From an uncultured Lachnospiraceae bacterium (GTDB lineage Bacteria > Bacillota > Clostridia > Lachnospirales > Lachnospiraceae): a stretch of 64,000 nt of DNA. The translations under genes were made by a program, and so were the position numbers. A model generated the notes under the pieces. That model saw only the letters and a list, made by a program, of their open reading frames with translations. It searched no databases and was not told the origin of the DNA. Shown here one piece after another: positions 32,251 through 41,752 of this stretch. The stretch's first letter is position 1. Each line of letters begins with the position of its first letter. The stretch is from positions 1-64,000 of the forward strand of contig CAJTSD010000016.1 of NCBI GenBank assembly GCA_910578795.1, in the 5' to 3' direction.

Positions 32251-33195
32251 TTATTCCAAGCTGCTGTTTCTAAGATTGGATTCAAACAGCCTGTTAAAAC
32301 CAAGCCATCCCGTTTCCTGTGTGGCAGAAAGAATCTCCGTAAACGTTTCCATTTTTGCATCCGTATTGTCTGCAAACGTTAATGCCACAGCCTCTATAAT
32401 TGCCGGCTTTTTTGGGGAACCAAATTCATATTCCCCATGATGCGACAGAATACAGTGCTTCAATTCCATTTCCAAAACAGGTGGAAAGCCTGCAATTTCC
32501 CGAACCTTTTCCCCTATCATTTCGACGCCCATGACAATATGTCCCAAAAACTGTCCCTCATCTGTATAATCATTTTCAGGAAATGCACTAATCTCCCTTA
32601 TTTTTCCGATATCATGAAACATTGCAGCAGTCAGCAGCAAATCCCTCTTGAGGACCGGATATGCCGTACAGTAATAATCGCACAGTTTCGTGACGCCAAG
32701 AGTGTGCTCCAAAAGTCCCCCGATAAAACCATGATGAACGGATTTTGCAGCAGACGCCTTTTTGAACCGTTCCGCAAAGGCTTTGTTGTCAACAAAAAAC
32801 TTTTTCAACAGTGTATTGAGATATGTATTTTCAATGCTGTCTATGATGCTTACAAGCTCCTCAAACATTTTATTAATGTTTTTCCTGCTGACAGGCATAT
32901 ATTCTTTTTCATCATACTCTCCCTCCGCACATCTGCGCACACGCTTCACATTCACCTGTAACGCTCCGTTGAAGCTTGTAACCTCACCATAAACCTCGAT
33001 ATAATCCATCGCGTCGAAATCTGCAATCCCTGCGTTGTTCGGATCCCATATTTTAGCATCCAGTGTTCCTGTCTTATCCTGTATAATCACATTATCATAG
33101 CTTTTGCCGTTTTTCGTCACTGCAGAGCTTTTAAATTTACAAAAATAAATGTCAAAAACCCTGTCCCCGTCCTTATAATCCTTAATATACTTCAT
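32251..33195 (-). CDS. yhaM: YhaM-like 3'-5' exoribonuclease
   Basis: 314 residues, the usual length. An N-terminal OB-fold (about 10-95: KSYDNVIIQDKTGTLDAKIW) binds nucleic acid. An HD phosphohydrolase domain (about 155-285) has HHGFIGGLLEHTLGV, AAMFHDIGKIRE and LSHHGEYEFGSPKKP, the order found in YhaM. These enzymes trim short RNA or DNA from the 3' end. GGAAAGGAG precedes the ATG. It forms an operon with the RlmD-like gene downstream. Confidence 0.9.
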   Translation of the reverse strand: MKYIKDYKDGDRVFDIYFCKFKSSAVTKNGKSYDNVIIQDKTGTLDAKIWDPNNAGIADFDAMDYIEVYGEVTSFNGALQVNVKRVRRCAEGEYDEKEYMPVSRKNINKMFEELVSIIDSIENTYLNTLLKKFFVDNKAFAERFKKASAAKSVHHGFIGGLLEHTLGVTKLCDYYCTAYPVLKRDLLLTAAMFHDIGKIREISAFPENDYTDEGQFLGHIVMGVEMIGEKVREIAGFPPVLEMELKHCILSHHGEYEFGSPKKPAIIEAVALTFADNTDAKMETFTEILSATQETGWLGFNRLFESNLRNSSLE

Positions 33196-33268
33196 ATGAA
33201 TCTGTATGCTCCTTTCCCAATTCTGCTTTTATTCCAATCTGACACCTTTTCTCCGCAAAGAAGGTGCA

Positions 33269-34708
33269 TCAGTCCCTCTGCACGGGCTGTACCACGAAAG
33301 TCATCTCCTCATAAGCGTTTACACTTGCCCTTTGTACCACGACATTCAGGTTTCTGTCAATCACAGCGTCCCGCAAGGCATTCATATAGTCTGCCGCACT
33401 CCGGATCTCCTGTTTTCCCACCTGAACAATAATGTCACCTTTCTGTATCCCATTCATCATGGCTGGTGAATCCATGTCAATATCAAAAATATATGCCCCC
33501 TGCGGCAGCCCCATTTCTAATCTTGCCTGCGAAGTGATATCCTGTGTATAAATTCCCAAATACGGAATCCCCTCACCATTGGAGAGCTTCGTTACCATTC
33601 CCTTAAGCTCCGTAATCCCTACTGCCGAAAGCAGATTTTTTGTGTCATTATTATTATAGCTGTTGTCAATGATTCCTATGACTTCGCCCTCAAGATTTAC
33701 AAGAATCCCGCTCGGGCTCTCGCTAGCGTAAATGTCTGTTGTAATCAGCTTATATTCATTGTCGGCAAGCGCTATATTATTTCCCTTTGAAGTCACCATT
33801 CCATAGCATACGTTATCCTTATATCCAAAAAGATTTCCCACAGCAATTACCGGGGTTCCGATAATCCCCGAAGATGCCGAGCTTCCAAGCTCCGCGACCG
33901 TCACATAGTCAAGCGTGGAACTGCCCACATATTTTAAGTCCACTGCAAAAACTGCCAAATCCGTGTTTTTATCATACTCTTTAATCTTTGCATCCGCGTT
34001 GACACCATTATAAAATGTTACCCGTATGTTTTCCGCCATGTCAAGCGGCAGTTTCTTTGATAAAATCAAAAGTTCCCTGTTGTTATTCGCAATGACCACT
34101 CCGGCTGTCGTTCCTTCGCTTTGATAGGTGTTGTTGAACCAATCCACATCAGAATACACCGCCGTCACAGTCACCATACTGGAACAAATTTCCCGGTACG
34201 CATTATACAATTCTTGATACTGCGTCTGATATGGTTTTAAGGCAAATTCCTCCCCCCCGTCATCCGGTGTATCCAAAGGCTCAGGCACACTGGCATCCGT
34301 ATCATTCTCGGCAGCCAGCTCCGTATTGGTTTGCGGCACGGAAAGGGACTCCTGCGACCAGGACTGCGTGCTTTGTTCTTCCCCACTCTCCCGGATTGTT
34401 TCAGAGGGCTGCGTTGAACCTCCCTCCGTAAGCATATCCTCAGGAAGCATTTCCTCCTGTTCCTGCGGAAAAGTCACAATCTCCGGCGCTTCTTCGGGAT
34501 ATAGCCAGTTATTTAAAACCGGCTCCAAAAGCAAAAATGACAGACATGCAAGCAGACCAAACAGTACTGCCATCATTGCCGTTATGATTGTTTTTTTTAA
34601 AAGTTTCCTTTTATTTACAGGACGCTCTTTTATCCGTTCCTGCAGAAAGTCAAAGTCGCTCGCCGCATCGTGATCCTTTAAATCTTCTTTATTGTCATGA
34701 TCTGTCAT
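33269..34708 (-). CDS. HtrA-like membrane-anchored protein with PDZ domain, catalytic residues lost
   Basis: 479 residues from the ATG at 34708 (AAAGGGG upstream; a TTG at 34750 is the alternative). Membrane helix at about 38-62, then an acidic Ser/Thr/Glu-rich linker to about 165. A trypsin-like domain (about 180-365) follows HtrA strand for strand, including NTDLAVFAVDL and TPVIAVGNLFGY. The usual TNNHVV is replaced by LLILSKKL and the GNSGGPL loop by SESPSGILV, so histidine and probably serine are missing. The C-terminal PDZ domain (about 385-475) is intact. It may work as a scaffold or binding protein. Confidence 0.82.
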   Translation of the reverse strand: MTDHDNKEDLKDHDAASDFDFLQERIKERPVNKRKLLKKTIITAMMAVLFGLLACLSFLLLEPVLNNWLYPEEAPEIVTFPQEQEEMLPEDMLTEGGSTQPSETIRESGEEQSTQSWSQESLSVPQTNTELAAENDTDASVPEPLDTPDDGGEEFALKPYQTQYQELYNAYREICSSMVTVTAVYSDVDWFNNTYQSEGTTAGVVIANNNRELLILSKKLPLDMAENIRVTFYNGVNADAKIKEYDKNTDLAVFAVDLKYVGSSTLDYVTVAELGSSASSGIIGTPVIAVGNLFGYKDNVCYGMVTSKGNNIALADNEYKLITTDIYASESPSGILVNLEGEVIGIIDNSYNNNDTKNLLSAVGITELKGMVTKLSNGEGIPYLGIYTQDITSQARLEMGLPQGAYIFDIDMDSPAMMNGIQKGDIIVQVGKQEIRSAADYMNALRDAVIDRNLNVVVQRASVNAYEEMTFVVQPVQRD

Positions 34709-34755
34709 TCCATTATGCCCCTTTATCTGTTCTCTCCTAAATTTGGTCAACTCTA

Positions 34756-34784
34756 AGTATATCCGATACGTCTTTCATGGTCAA
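34756..34784 (-). promoter_or_regulatory. Sigma-A promoter of the HtrA-like gene
   Basis: Minus strand TTGACC (34784-34779), 17-base spacer, TATACT (34761-34756), about 50 bases before the start. Confidence 0.7.
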
Positions 34785-34962
34785 TGGTTTTGTAACAGTT
34801 CCGTCTTTGCCTTACTGTTACATGTTTTCCTTTCGAAGTTGCACTCTTGTCCAATATCCGTTATAATTTCTATACAAAACCAATGTAACAATTCCGTACC
34901 ATTAGCGTTACGGACATCAAACCGTGCAAAAGCATGCCGCAACAGCTTGAGAAAGAGCCGAA

Positions 34963-36999
34963 ATGATATCTGAAAAAATAAAAACAGCAAACCACAGACA
35001 AACTGTCATCGCAATAATTGTCATACTATTGGTTGAAATCTTTGTATGGAACCATTCCTTTTGGACTACATTAGGATATCATCCAATCTATGTTGATGAA
35101 ATTTATACGGAAACCGGTGCACTTTTAAATACGGACCAAAACTATGTCATCGGCGACAATACCTATTTGGAAATCAGGGATATTGAGCAAAGCATACAAA
35201 ATGTGTATCTGAACCTATGGACAACAAAAGAAGATGCGCGAAATGTCCTGACCGTAAAGCTAAATATGCTTGACGAGGGCAGTAAAAATTACTACAGTGC
35301 CAACAGCAGGGTAATTTCACCTTTTTTAGGGAAAAGTAATTATATCTCGGTATACCCCTACGGAAACTTAAAAATGTTAAAGCTGACCTTTCCCAATGAA
35401 AAAGGAACAGAAATTGCAGTCACGGACATTATTTTAAACCAGCCTGTGCCAATGTTCTTTTCTTTGGAGAGGATTTTGGTCATGTTTTTTTTGTATTTTA
35501 TCATCCGTATCTTATTTTTCATGCCGTATGATGAATATTACCAGCCAAATTCCAAAAAGCAGAAACGGATTTCAGGATTCCTTCTCCTCTTATCAATCGC
35601 CCTTGTTTTTCCATTGACCCTGATTGGAAATGATAGCAATGGGCTTGCCACAATGGACAAATACACCAGCCTGACGCATGCTCTTGCAAACGGATCTCCC
35701 TATTTGGACGGCGATGTGGACGAACGGCTTTTAGCGGCACAAAATCCTTATGACAGGGCAGAACGAAAAGAGTTAGGCATCGGGAGCTACATGTGGGACT
35801 ATGCCTATTATAATGGCAAAATCTATGTGTATTTTGGAATCGCTCCCGTCATTTTGATGTATCTGCCCTATTACCTTATTACAAACACGGATTTGGCACA
35901 TGAAATCCCATATCTGATTTTTTTAGTCAGTCTGATGATTGGCGCCTTCTCGCTTATGGATGCCCTGGTAAAAAAGTACTGCGCAAAAATGCCCGTAAAA
36001 CTGTTTTATCTGTTCCAAGTCACATTGATGCTCGGAAGCGGAACCTTAATTTTTGCAAAGCGTGTCTGCATCTATAATATGGCAATTTTGGCGGCTGTCG
36101 ATTTTACGGTATGGGGGCTGTCGCTGTGGATTCATGCTTCCATAGAACATGGGAACCGGAAAAAATGGATGATTCCCTTAGGTTCCCTATGTATGGCGCT
36201 TGTTGCTGGCTGCCGCCCACAGCTTCTGCTTGCAAGCCTTCTTGCTTTGCCTGTTTTTGCAAAGCAATGGAAGGAAATACGCAAACAATTACTCTTTTTG
36301 ACAGCGTTCTGCCTTCCTTATATTATAGTAGCTGCTTTTCTTATGTGGTACAACGCCGCGCGGTTTGGTTCCCCGTTTGATTTCGGCGCAGCATATAACT
36401 TAACAACAAATGATATGACAAAGCGGGAATTTCACTTTGCGCGCTTCATTCCCGGATTATGGTCATTTTTGTTCCAGCCGGCATCTCTCAACATTGAGTT
36501 TCCCTATATCGGTATTACACAATTTCAGACAGCTTATCAGGGAAGGACAATACACGAGCCCGGTATCGGCGGAATATTTGCAACAAATATTATTTTATTA
36601 CCCTGCTTCCTGTTTTACCATTGCCGCAAAAAACTAAAGGAAAAGAAGGCATTTTTATTTACCCTTATAAGTTTGACCGGTGCATTTGTGATTGTTTGTG
36701 CAGATGTGCAGATGGCAGGTATTTTGACAAGGTATATCGCAGATTTCAGCATATTATTTTATCTTGCGGCTTTTGTTATTATTTTAACATGGATAGACGA
36801 ATACGATTCAACCCCACCCGTCCCCGCATACAGAATTTCCAAACCGCAATGGTGCCACGCAATTTCAGCGCTCTGTTGTATTACAATATTATATCTGATT
36901 CTGTCAGTCTTTGCGCTTTATGTATCAGGTGATTATGATGCGTATCGTCCGGTGTGGTATTATCATATGAAGGAACTTTGGGGATTATTTGATGTATAA
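34963..36999 (+). CDS. Polytopic membrane protein, glycosyltransferase-C-like
   Basis: 678 residues. One N-terminal membrane helix (about 15-32) is followed by an outer domain of about 130 residues, and then about ten membrane helices from residue 165 to the end. An outer loop carries LDGDVDERLLAAQNPYDRAE after the second helix group. The layout and aromatic loops resemble GT-C fold glycosyltransferases and related wall-polymer assembly proteins, but no catalytic motif is clear. The ribosome site is weak (GAAAGAGCC). It is divergent from the HtrA-like gene and ends 70 bases before mutS2, whose promoter overlaps its stop. Confidence 0.55.
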   Translation: MISEKIKTANHRQTVIAIIVILLVEIFVWNHSFWTTLGYHPIYVDEIYTETGALLNTDQNYVIGDNTYLEIRDIEQSIQNVYLNLWTTKEDARNVLTVKLNMLDEGSKNYYSANSRVISPFLGKSNYISVYPYGNLKMLKLTFPNEKGTEIAVTDIILNQPVPMFFSLERILVMFFLYFIIRILFFMPYDEYYQPNSKKQKRISGFLLLLSIALVFPLTLIGNDSNGLATMDKYTSLTHALANGSPYLDGDVDERLLAAQNPYDRAERKELGIGSYMWDYAYYNGKIYVYFGIAPVILMYLPYYLITNTDLAHEIPYLIFLVSLMIGAFSLMDALVKKYCAKMPVKLFYLFQVTLMLGSGTLIFAKRVCIYNMAILAAVDFTVWGLSLWIHASIEHGNRKKWMIPLGSLCMALVAGCRPQLLLASLLALPVFAKQWKEIRKQLLFLTAFCLPYIIVAAFLMWYNAARFGSPFDFGAAYNLTTNDMTKREFHFARFIPGLWSFLFQPASLNIEFPYIGITQFQTAYQGRTIHEPGIGGIFATNIILLPCFLFYHCRKKLKEKKAFLFTLISLTGAFVIVCADVQMAGILTRYIADFSILFYLAAFVIILTWIDEYDSTPPVPAYRISKPQWCHAISALCCITILYLILSVFALYVSGDYDAYRPVWYYHMKELWGLFDV

Positions 37000-37017
37000 G
37001 ATATTTTATGATAAAAT
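36989..37017 (+). promoter_or_regulatory. Promoter of mutS2
   Basis: TTGATG (36989-36994), 17-base spacer, TAAAAT (37012-37017), overlapping the end of the preceding gene. Confidence 0.6.
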
Positions 37018-37069
37018 GGAAGGATAGTTGAAGGCAACATGCACAGTACCAACAAGGAGAACAATGAAT

Positions 37070-39469
37070 ATGAACGAAAAAGCATTACGAATACTTGAAT
37101 ACGATAAAATAATACATTTGCTGACAGAAAAAGCAACCTCAGCCCCTGGTAAGGAACTTTGCAGAATCCTAAAGCCGATGACCGATGCCGCAAAAATTGA
37201 GGAAGCGCAAAAACAGACTGCCGATGCGTTTTCCCGCTTAATTAAGGGTGACCGCGCCAATTTCAGCGGAAATAAAGATATCAGCTACAGCATAAAAGCA
37301 TTGGAAATCGGAAGCGCACTTTCTGCTGCCGAATTGCTCAAAATTTCCGCATCGCTTGCCTGTGCCGCAAAAGCCAAAGCGTTCTCACGCACAGAGCATG
37401 ACGATGAAATTGAGGACAGCCTGCAAACATTTTTTGCAAACCTTGAACCCCTGACGCCACTGCAAAACGAAATCAACCGTTGCATTCTATCAGAGGAGGA
37501 AATTGCAGACGATGCGAGCGCTACATTGAAGCATATCCGCCGCAGCATCAACCTCACCAATGAGAAAATTCACAGCCAGCTAACAAACATGGTAAACGGA
37601 AGCTGCCGCACATATCTTCAGGATGCGGTAATTACCATTCGCAATAACCGATACTGTATTCCCGTGAAATCAGAGCATAAGGGCAGCGTTCCCGGCATGA
37701 TTCATGACCAGTCCGCAACCGGATCCACACTCTTTATCGAACCAGTTGTTATTGTAAATCTAAATAACCAGCTTAAAGAGCTTGCAATGCAGGAGCAGGA
37801 TGAAATTGAAAGAATTCTTGCAGAATTAAGCGCAAATGCAAGTGATTTTACCAAAGAACTTGCAAATAACTACCGTCTTTTAACGATATTAGACTTTATT
37901 TTTGCCCGTGCAAGTTTGGCAATCGACATGAATGCATCGCGTCCGTTATTTAATAACAGACGGCACATTAATATTCGCAAAGGCAGACATCCGTTATTGC
38001 ACAAAAAAACAGTTGTTCCGATTGACATTCATCTAGGTGCGGATTTTGACCTTTTAATCGTAACCGGACCGAATACAGGCGGCAAAACGGTATCTTTAAA
38101 AACGGTAGGACTGTTTACGCTAATGGGACAGTCAGGGCTTCATATTCCAGCACTTGACCGTTCGGAGCTTGGCGTTTTCACGGAGGTTTATGCGGATATC
38201 GGTGACGAACAAAGTATTGAGCAGAATTTATCAACCTTCTCAGCTCATATGACAAATACCATCTCCATACTAAAGAATGCCGATGAAAATTCCTTATGTA
38301 TTTTTGATGAGCTCGGCGCAGGTACAGATCCTACGGAGGGGGCGGCGCTTGCGATTGCAATTTTAAAGCATCTGCATGATAAGGGAATTCGCACAATGGC
38401 TACCACACATTATAGTGAACTGAAGGTTTTTGCCCTCACGACCCCTTATGTCGAAAACGCCTGCTGCGAATTTGATGTAGAAACACTCCGTCCTACTTAT
38501 CGGCTTTTAATCGGTATCCCTGGAAAGAGCAATGCTTTTGCCATTTCATCAAAGCTTGGACTTCCTGATGAAATCATTGCTTCCGCAAAGGAGCACATCA
38601 GCGAGGAGGAGGAAAGTTTTGAGGATTTACTGGCAGACCTTGAGGAAAGCCGCCGCACGATTGAAAAAGAGCGAAGCGAAATACAAAGCTACAAATCGGA
38701 AATCGCCTCCTTAAAACAACGGTTAGAACAAAAACAGGAGCGGCTCGACGCACAAAAGGACAAGATTTTGCGACAAGCAAATGAGGAGGCACGGAAAATC
38801 CTTCAGGACGCAAAGGATGTAGCGGACGAAACCATCCGCAATTTCCAAAAGACAGGAAACCAAACCTCCATAAAAGAATTAGAACAGGTTCGCACAAAGG
38901 TACGCGATAAGATTCGTGAAAAAAATAACAATCTCAATGTTTCCGTAGAAAAACCGACACATAAGATTCTGAAGGCAAGCCAGCTAAAACCGGGAGATAT
39001 GGTGAAGGTTGTGACAATGGGCTTAAAGGGCACTGTATCAACAATGCCCGATGCGAAAGGAGACTTATTTGTACAGTGCGGCATTATCCGTTCCAAAGTC
39101 AATATTAAAGATTTAGTACTAGCAAAAGAAGACTCCATGCCCGGTATTGCCAATTACAAAAAAAGCTTTGCCGGAATAAGCTCAAGCTCTGACTCCGGCA
39201 GGATTTCCATGTCAAAAACCGCTACGCTCTCGACCGAAATCAATCTTTTGGGCAGAACCGTTGATGAGGCAATTGCGGAGTTGGATAAGTACCTTGATGA
39301 TGCATACTTATCCCATGCACCCAGCGTACGTATTGTTCACGGTAAGGGAACGGGAGCGCTCCGGCAGGCCGTGCAAAAACACTTAAAGCGTGTTTCTTAT
39401 GTGAAATCTTTCCATTTAGGAGAATACGGCGAGGGCGATGCCGGTGTAACGATTGCAGAATTCAAATAA
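37070..39469 (+). CDS. mutS2: Endonuclease MutS2
   Basis: 799 residues from the ATG at 37070; AAGGAG lies 10 bases upstream. The order is MutS core helices (1-300), ATPase with Walker A GPNTGGKT (about 334-341), Walker B LCIFDELGAGTDPTEG and ATTHYSELK, a long coiled coil rich in E/K/R (about 515-640), and a C-terminal Smr nuclease domain with LLGRTVDEAIAELD and IVHGKGTGALRQAV. It has no mismatch-recognition domain. MutS2 suppresses recombination or rescues collided ribosomes in Firmicutes. It has its own promoter. Confidence 0.96.
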   Translation: MNEKALRILEYDKIIHLLTEKATSAPGKELCRILKPMTDAAKIEEAQKQTADAFSRLIKGDRANFSGNKDISYSIKALEIGSALSAAELLKISASLACAAKAKAFSRTEHDDEIEDSLQTFFANLEPLTPLQNEINRCILSEEEIADDASATLKHIRRSINLTNEKIHSQLTNMVNGSCRTYLQDAVITIRNNRYCIPVKSEHKGSVPGMIHDQSATGSTLFIEPVVIVNLNNQLKELAMQEQDEIERILAELSANASDFTKELANNYRLLTILDFIFARASLAIDMNASRPLFNNRRHINIRKGRHPLLHKKTVVPIDIHLGADFDLLIVTGPNTGGKTVSLKTVGLFTLMGQSGLHIPALDRSELGVFTEVYADIGDEQSIEQNLSTFSAHMTNTISILKNADENSLCIFDELGAGTDPTEGAALAIAILKHLHDKGIRTMATTHYSELKVFALTTPYVENACCEFDVETLRPTYRLLIGIPGKSNAFAISSKLGLPDEIIASAKEHISEEEESFEDLLADLEESRRTIEKERSEIQSYKSEIASLKQRLEQKQERLDAQKDKILRQANEEARKILQDAKDVADETIRNFQKTGNQTSIKELEQVRTKVRDKIREKNNNLNVSVEKPTHKILKASQLKPGDMVKVVTMGLKGTVSTMPDAKGDLFVQCGIIRSKVNIKDLVLAKEDSMPGIANYKKSFAGISSSSDSGRISMSKTATLSTEINLLGRTVDEAIAELDKYLDDAYLSHAPSVRIVHGKGTGALRQAVQKHLKRVSYVKSFHLGEYGEGDAGVTIAEFK

Positions 39470-39509
39470 ACCGAAAAGAATCGAGAACAGAAAGAAGGAA
39501 TGAAAAAAT

Positions 39510-40211
39510 ATGGCAAACAAACAAAAAATTTTAATTGTAGATGATGACGAAAATATTGCGGAGCTTATTTCATTATATATGACAAAGGAATGCTTTGAAA
39601 CCAAAATCGTATATGACGGTGAATCTGCTCTCAGAGAAGCAGAAAGCTTTTCGCCTGACTTAATTTTGCTGGATCTGATGCTCCCGGGCATCGACGGATA
39701 TCAGGTGTGCCGGGAAGTGCGTCAGAAATCACAGACACCCATTATAATGCTCTCCGCGAAAGGCGAAGTTTTTGATAAGGTGCTTGGACTTGAACTTGGC
39801 GCTGACGATTATTTGGAAAAACCCTTTGACACAAAAGAGCTTGTTGCACGCGTAAAGGCAGTACTCCGCCGTTTTAAAGCAGCGGCTCCCGTTACGGCTG
39901 CTACAACCGCAAAGCAGGTGAGCTATCCTGATTTAACAATCAATCTTACCAATTACTCCGTAATCTATAACGGAAACACTGTAGATATGCCGCCAAAAGA
40001 GCTTGAGCTGTTATATTTTCTTGCAGCCTCTCCAAACCATGTTTTCACAAGAGAGCAGCTTTTAGACCAAATATGGGGTTATGAATATATCGGCGACACC
40101 CGTACTGTGGATGTACATATCAAACGCCTGCGAGAAAAGATTAAAGATCACGAATCATGGCGTATTGCAACAATTTGGAGCATCGGATACAAATTTGAGG
40201 TAAAAAATTAA
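39510..40211 (+). CDS. OmpR-family response regulator
   Basis: 233 residues. Receiver domain with D11-D12-D13, phospho-acceptor D55 (LILLDLMLPGIDG), T/S switch in IIMLSAKGE, and lysine in LEKPF. The C-terminal winged helix (about 135-230) ends with WSIGYKFEVKN. It starts 40 bases after mutS2 and 27 bases before its kinase. The pair is convergent with, and separated by a terminator from, the VTC/DUF4956 operon, which may be a target, although only nearness supports that. Confidence 0.94.
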   Translation: MANKQKILIVDDDENIAELISLYMTKECFETKIVYDGESALREAESFSPDLILLDLMLPGIDGYQVCREVRQKSQTPIIMLSAKGEVFDKVLGLELGADDYLEKPFDTKELVARVKAVLRRFKAAAPVTAATTAKQVSYPDLTINLTNYSVIYNGNTVDMPPKELELLYFLAASPNHVFTREQLLDQIWGYEYIGDTRTVDVHIKRLREKIKDHESWRIATIWSIGYKFEVKN

Positions 40212-40238
40212 AAATTCAAAGGGAGCACGGCTATTGAC

Positions 40239-41654
40239 ATGAAGCGCACACTCTATCTAAAATTTGTACTTGCATATTTTATATTTGCCTTTTTTGGCTT
40301 TATTGTGGTGGCAACTTTTACATCCAGCATGACGCTTGAGCACCTGAAGCGGGAACGCGCAGATACTCTTTATAAGGAAGCCCTTCTCATTTCCGACTCT
40401 TATGCGACGGACTTATATAATAATGAAATTACGCTGGAATCCGTATGGCGTCAAATAGAGGCAATCGGAACCTTTGTCGATGCATCCATTTGGATTGTAA
40501 ATCCCTCGGGACTCGTCATATTGGATTCAAGCTCTCCGCCTGATATTGATAACCCCACCACAATTCCGAATTTCAGTCCGACAATTACGGGCAGCTCTTT
40601 TTACACGGTCGGTAACTTTTTTGGAATGTTTGATGATGAAATGATTTCCGCCTTTGCACCGATTACCGCAAAGTACAAGGTAAAGGGCTACGTGATTATC
40701 CACGCGTCCATGGCGGAGCTTGAGCATTCCTGCAACTCACTGTTAAACATATCATATATAACGCTTGTTATTTTATTTTTGCTGTCGCTGATTATTTTGC
40801 TGTTTTTTACGGAAATGGTTTATATGCCGCTGCGTAAAATTACCCACGCTACAGAGCAATATGCGGTCGGCAATTTCCGCTATGAGTTTCAGGTTGACAG
40901 TGAGGATGAAATCGGTTATTTGGCAGCATCACTTGCGTATATGGCAAGTGAGGTTGCAAAGAGCGAAGACAACCAAAAGCGGCTTGTTGCAAATATTTCG
41001 CACGATTTCCGTTCTCCGCTTACCTCCATGCGCGGCTACCTTGAGGCAATGCTTGACGGCACGATTCCCGCCGAGCTGCATGAAAAGTACATCGGCGTTG
41101 TGCTGAACGAAACAGACCGGCTCACCAAGCTTACAAACTCACTGCTTACGCTGAATAATCTGAACACAAAGGGAATGATCCTTGACCGCACGGACTTTGA
41201 CATCAATCAAGTCATCAAAAATACGGCAGCCTCCTTTGAGGGAACCTGCCGCAGTAAAATGATTTCCATTGAGCTTGTGCTCACGGGTGAGGAAATGTTT
41301 GTAAACGCCGACATGGTAAAAATCCAACAGGTGCTTTACAATCTTGTGGACAATGCAATTAAATTCAGTCACAAAAATTCGTCCATCAAAATAGAAACCA
41401 TTGAACGTTCCAACAAACTGCTCATCTCCGTGAAAGACAGCGGTATCGGAATACCAAGTGACAGTATCAAACTGATTTGGAACCGTTTTTATAAAACGGA
41501 CCTCTCACGCGGCAAAGATAAAAAGGGCACCGGATTAGGACTTTCCATTACAAAAGAAATTATCCAGTCGCACAACGAAAACATCAACGTCATCAGCACC
41601 GAAGGAATTGGAACGGAATTTATCTTTACGCTTGAAAAAGTAGAAGAGGATTAA
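40239..41654 (+). CDS. Sensor histidine kinase with HAMP domain
   Basis: 471 residues. Membrane helices at about 8-30 and 165-188 flank an outer sensor domain of 130 residues (about 35-160) with WIVNPSGLVILDSSS, a PAS/Cache-like strand. A HAMP linker (about 190-243) leads to H-box ANISHDFRSPLTSM (phospho-histidine near 255), N-box QQVLYNLVDNAIKFS, and ATP lid KGTGLGLSI. It phosphorylates the regulator upstream in response to an outer signal. GGGAG precedes the start. Confidence 0.93.
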   Translation: MKRTLYLKFVLAYFIFAFFGFIVVATFTSSMTLEHLKRERADTLYKEALLISDSYATDLYNNEITLESVWRQIEAIGTFVDASIWIVNPSGLVILDSSSPPDIDNPTTIPNFSPTITGSSFYTVGNFFGMFDDEMISAFAPITAKYKVKGYVIIHASMAELEHSCNSLLNISYITLVILFLLSLIILLFFTEMVYMPLRKITHATEQYAVGNFRYEFQVDSEDEIGYLAASLAYMASEVAKSEDNQKRLVANISHDFRSPLTSMRGYLEAMLDGTIPAELHEKYIGVVLNETDRLTKLTNSLLTLNNLNTKGMILDRTDFDINQVIKNTAASFEGTCRSKMISIELVLTGEEMFVNADMVKIQQVLYNLVDNAIKFSHKNSSIKIETIERSNKLLISVKDSGIGIPSDSIKLIWNRFYKTDLSRGKDKKGTGLGLSITKEIIQSHNENINVISTEGIGTEFIFTLEKVEED

Positions 41655-41666
41655 CCATTGCAAAGC

Positions 41667-41717
41667 ATTACCGTAATCTGCACAGAACCGGCTTTTGGTG
41701 CAGTTGCGGTAATTTTT
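41667..41717 (+). terminator. Intrinsic terminator of the regulator/kinase operon
   Basis: ATTACCG...CTGCAC (41667-41683) pairs with GTGCAG...CGGTAAT (41698-41713) around a 14-base loop, followed by TTTT. It separates the kinase from the convergent operon. Confidence 0.75.
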
Positions 41718-41752
41718 CCTTTATGTGCCTCCGTCACAGGCAGCGTCTACCC

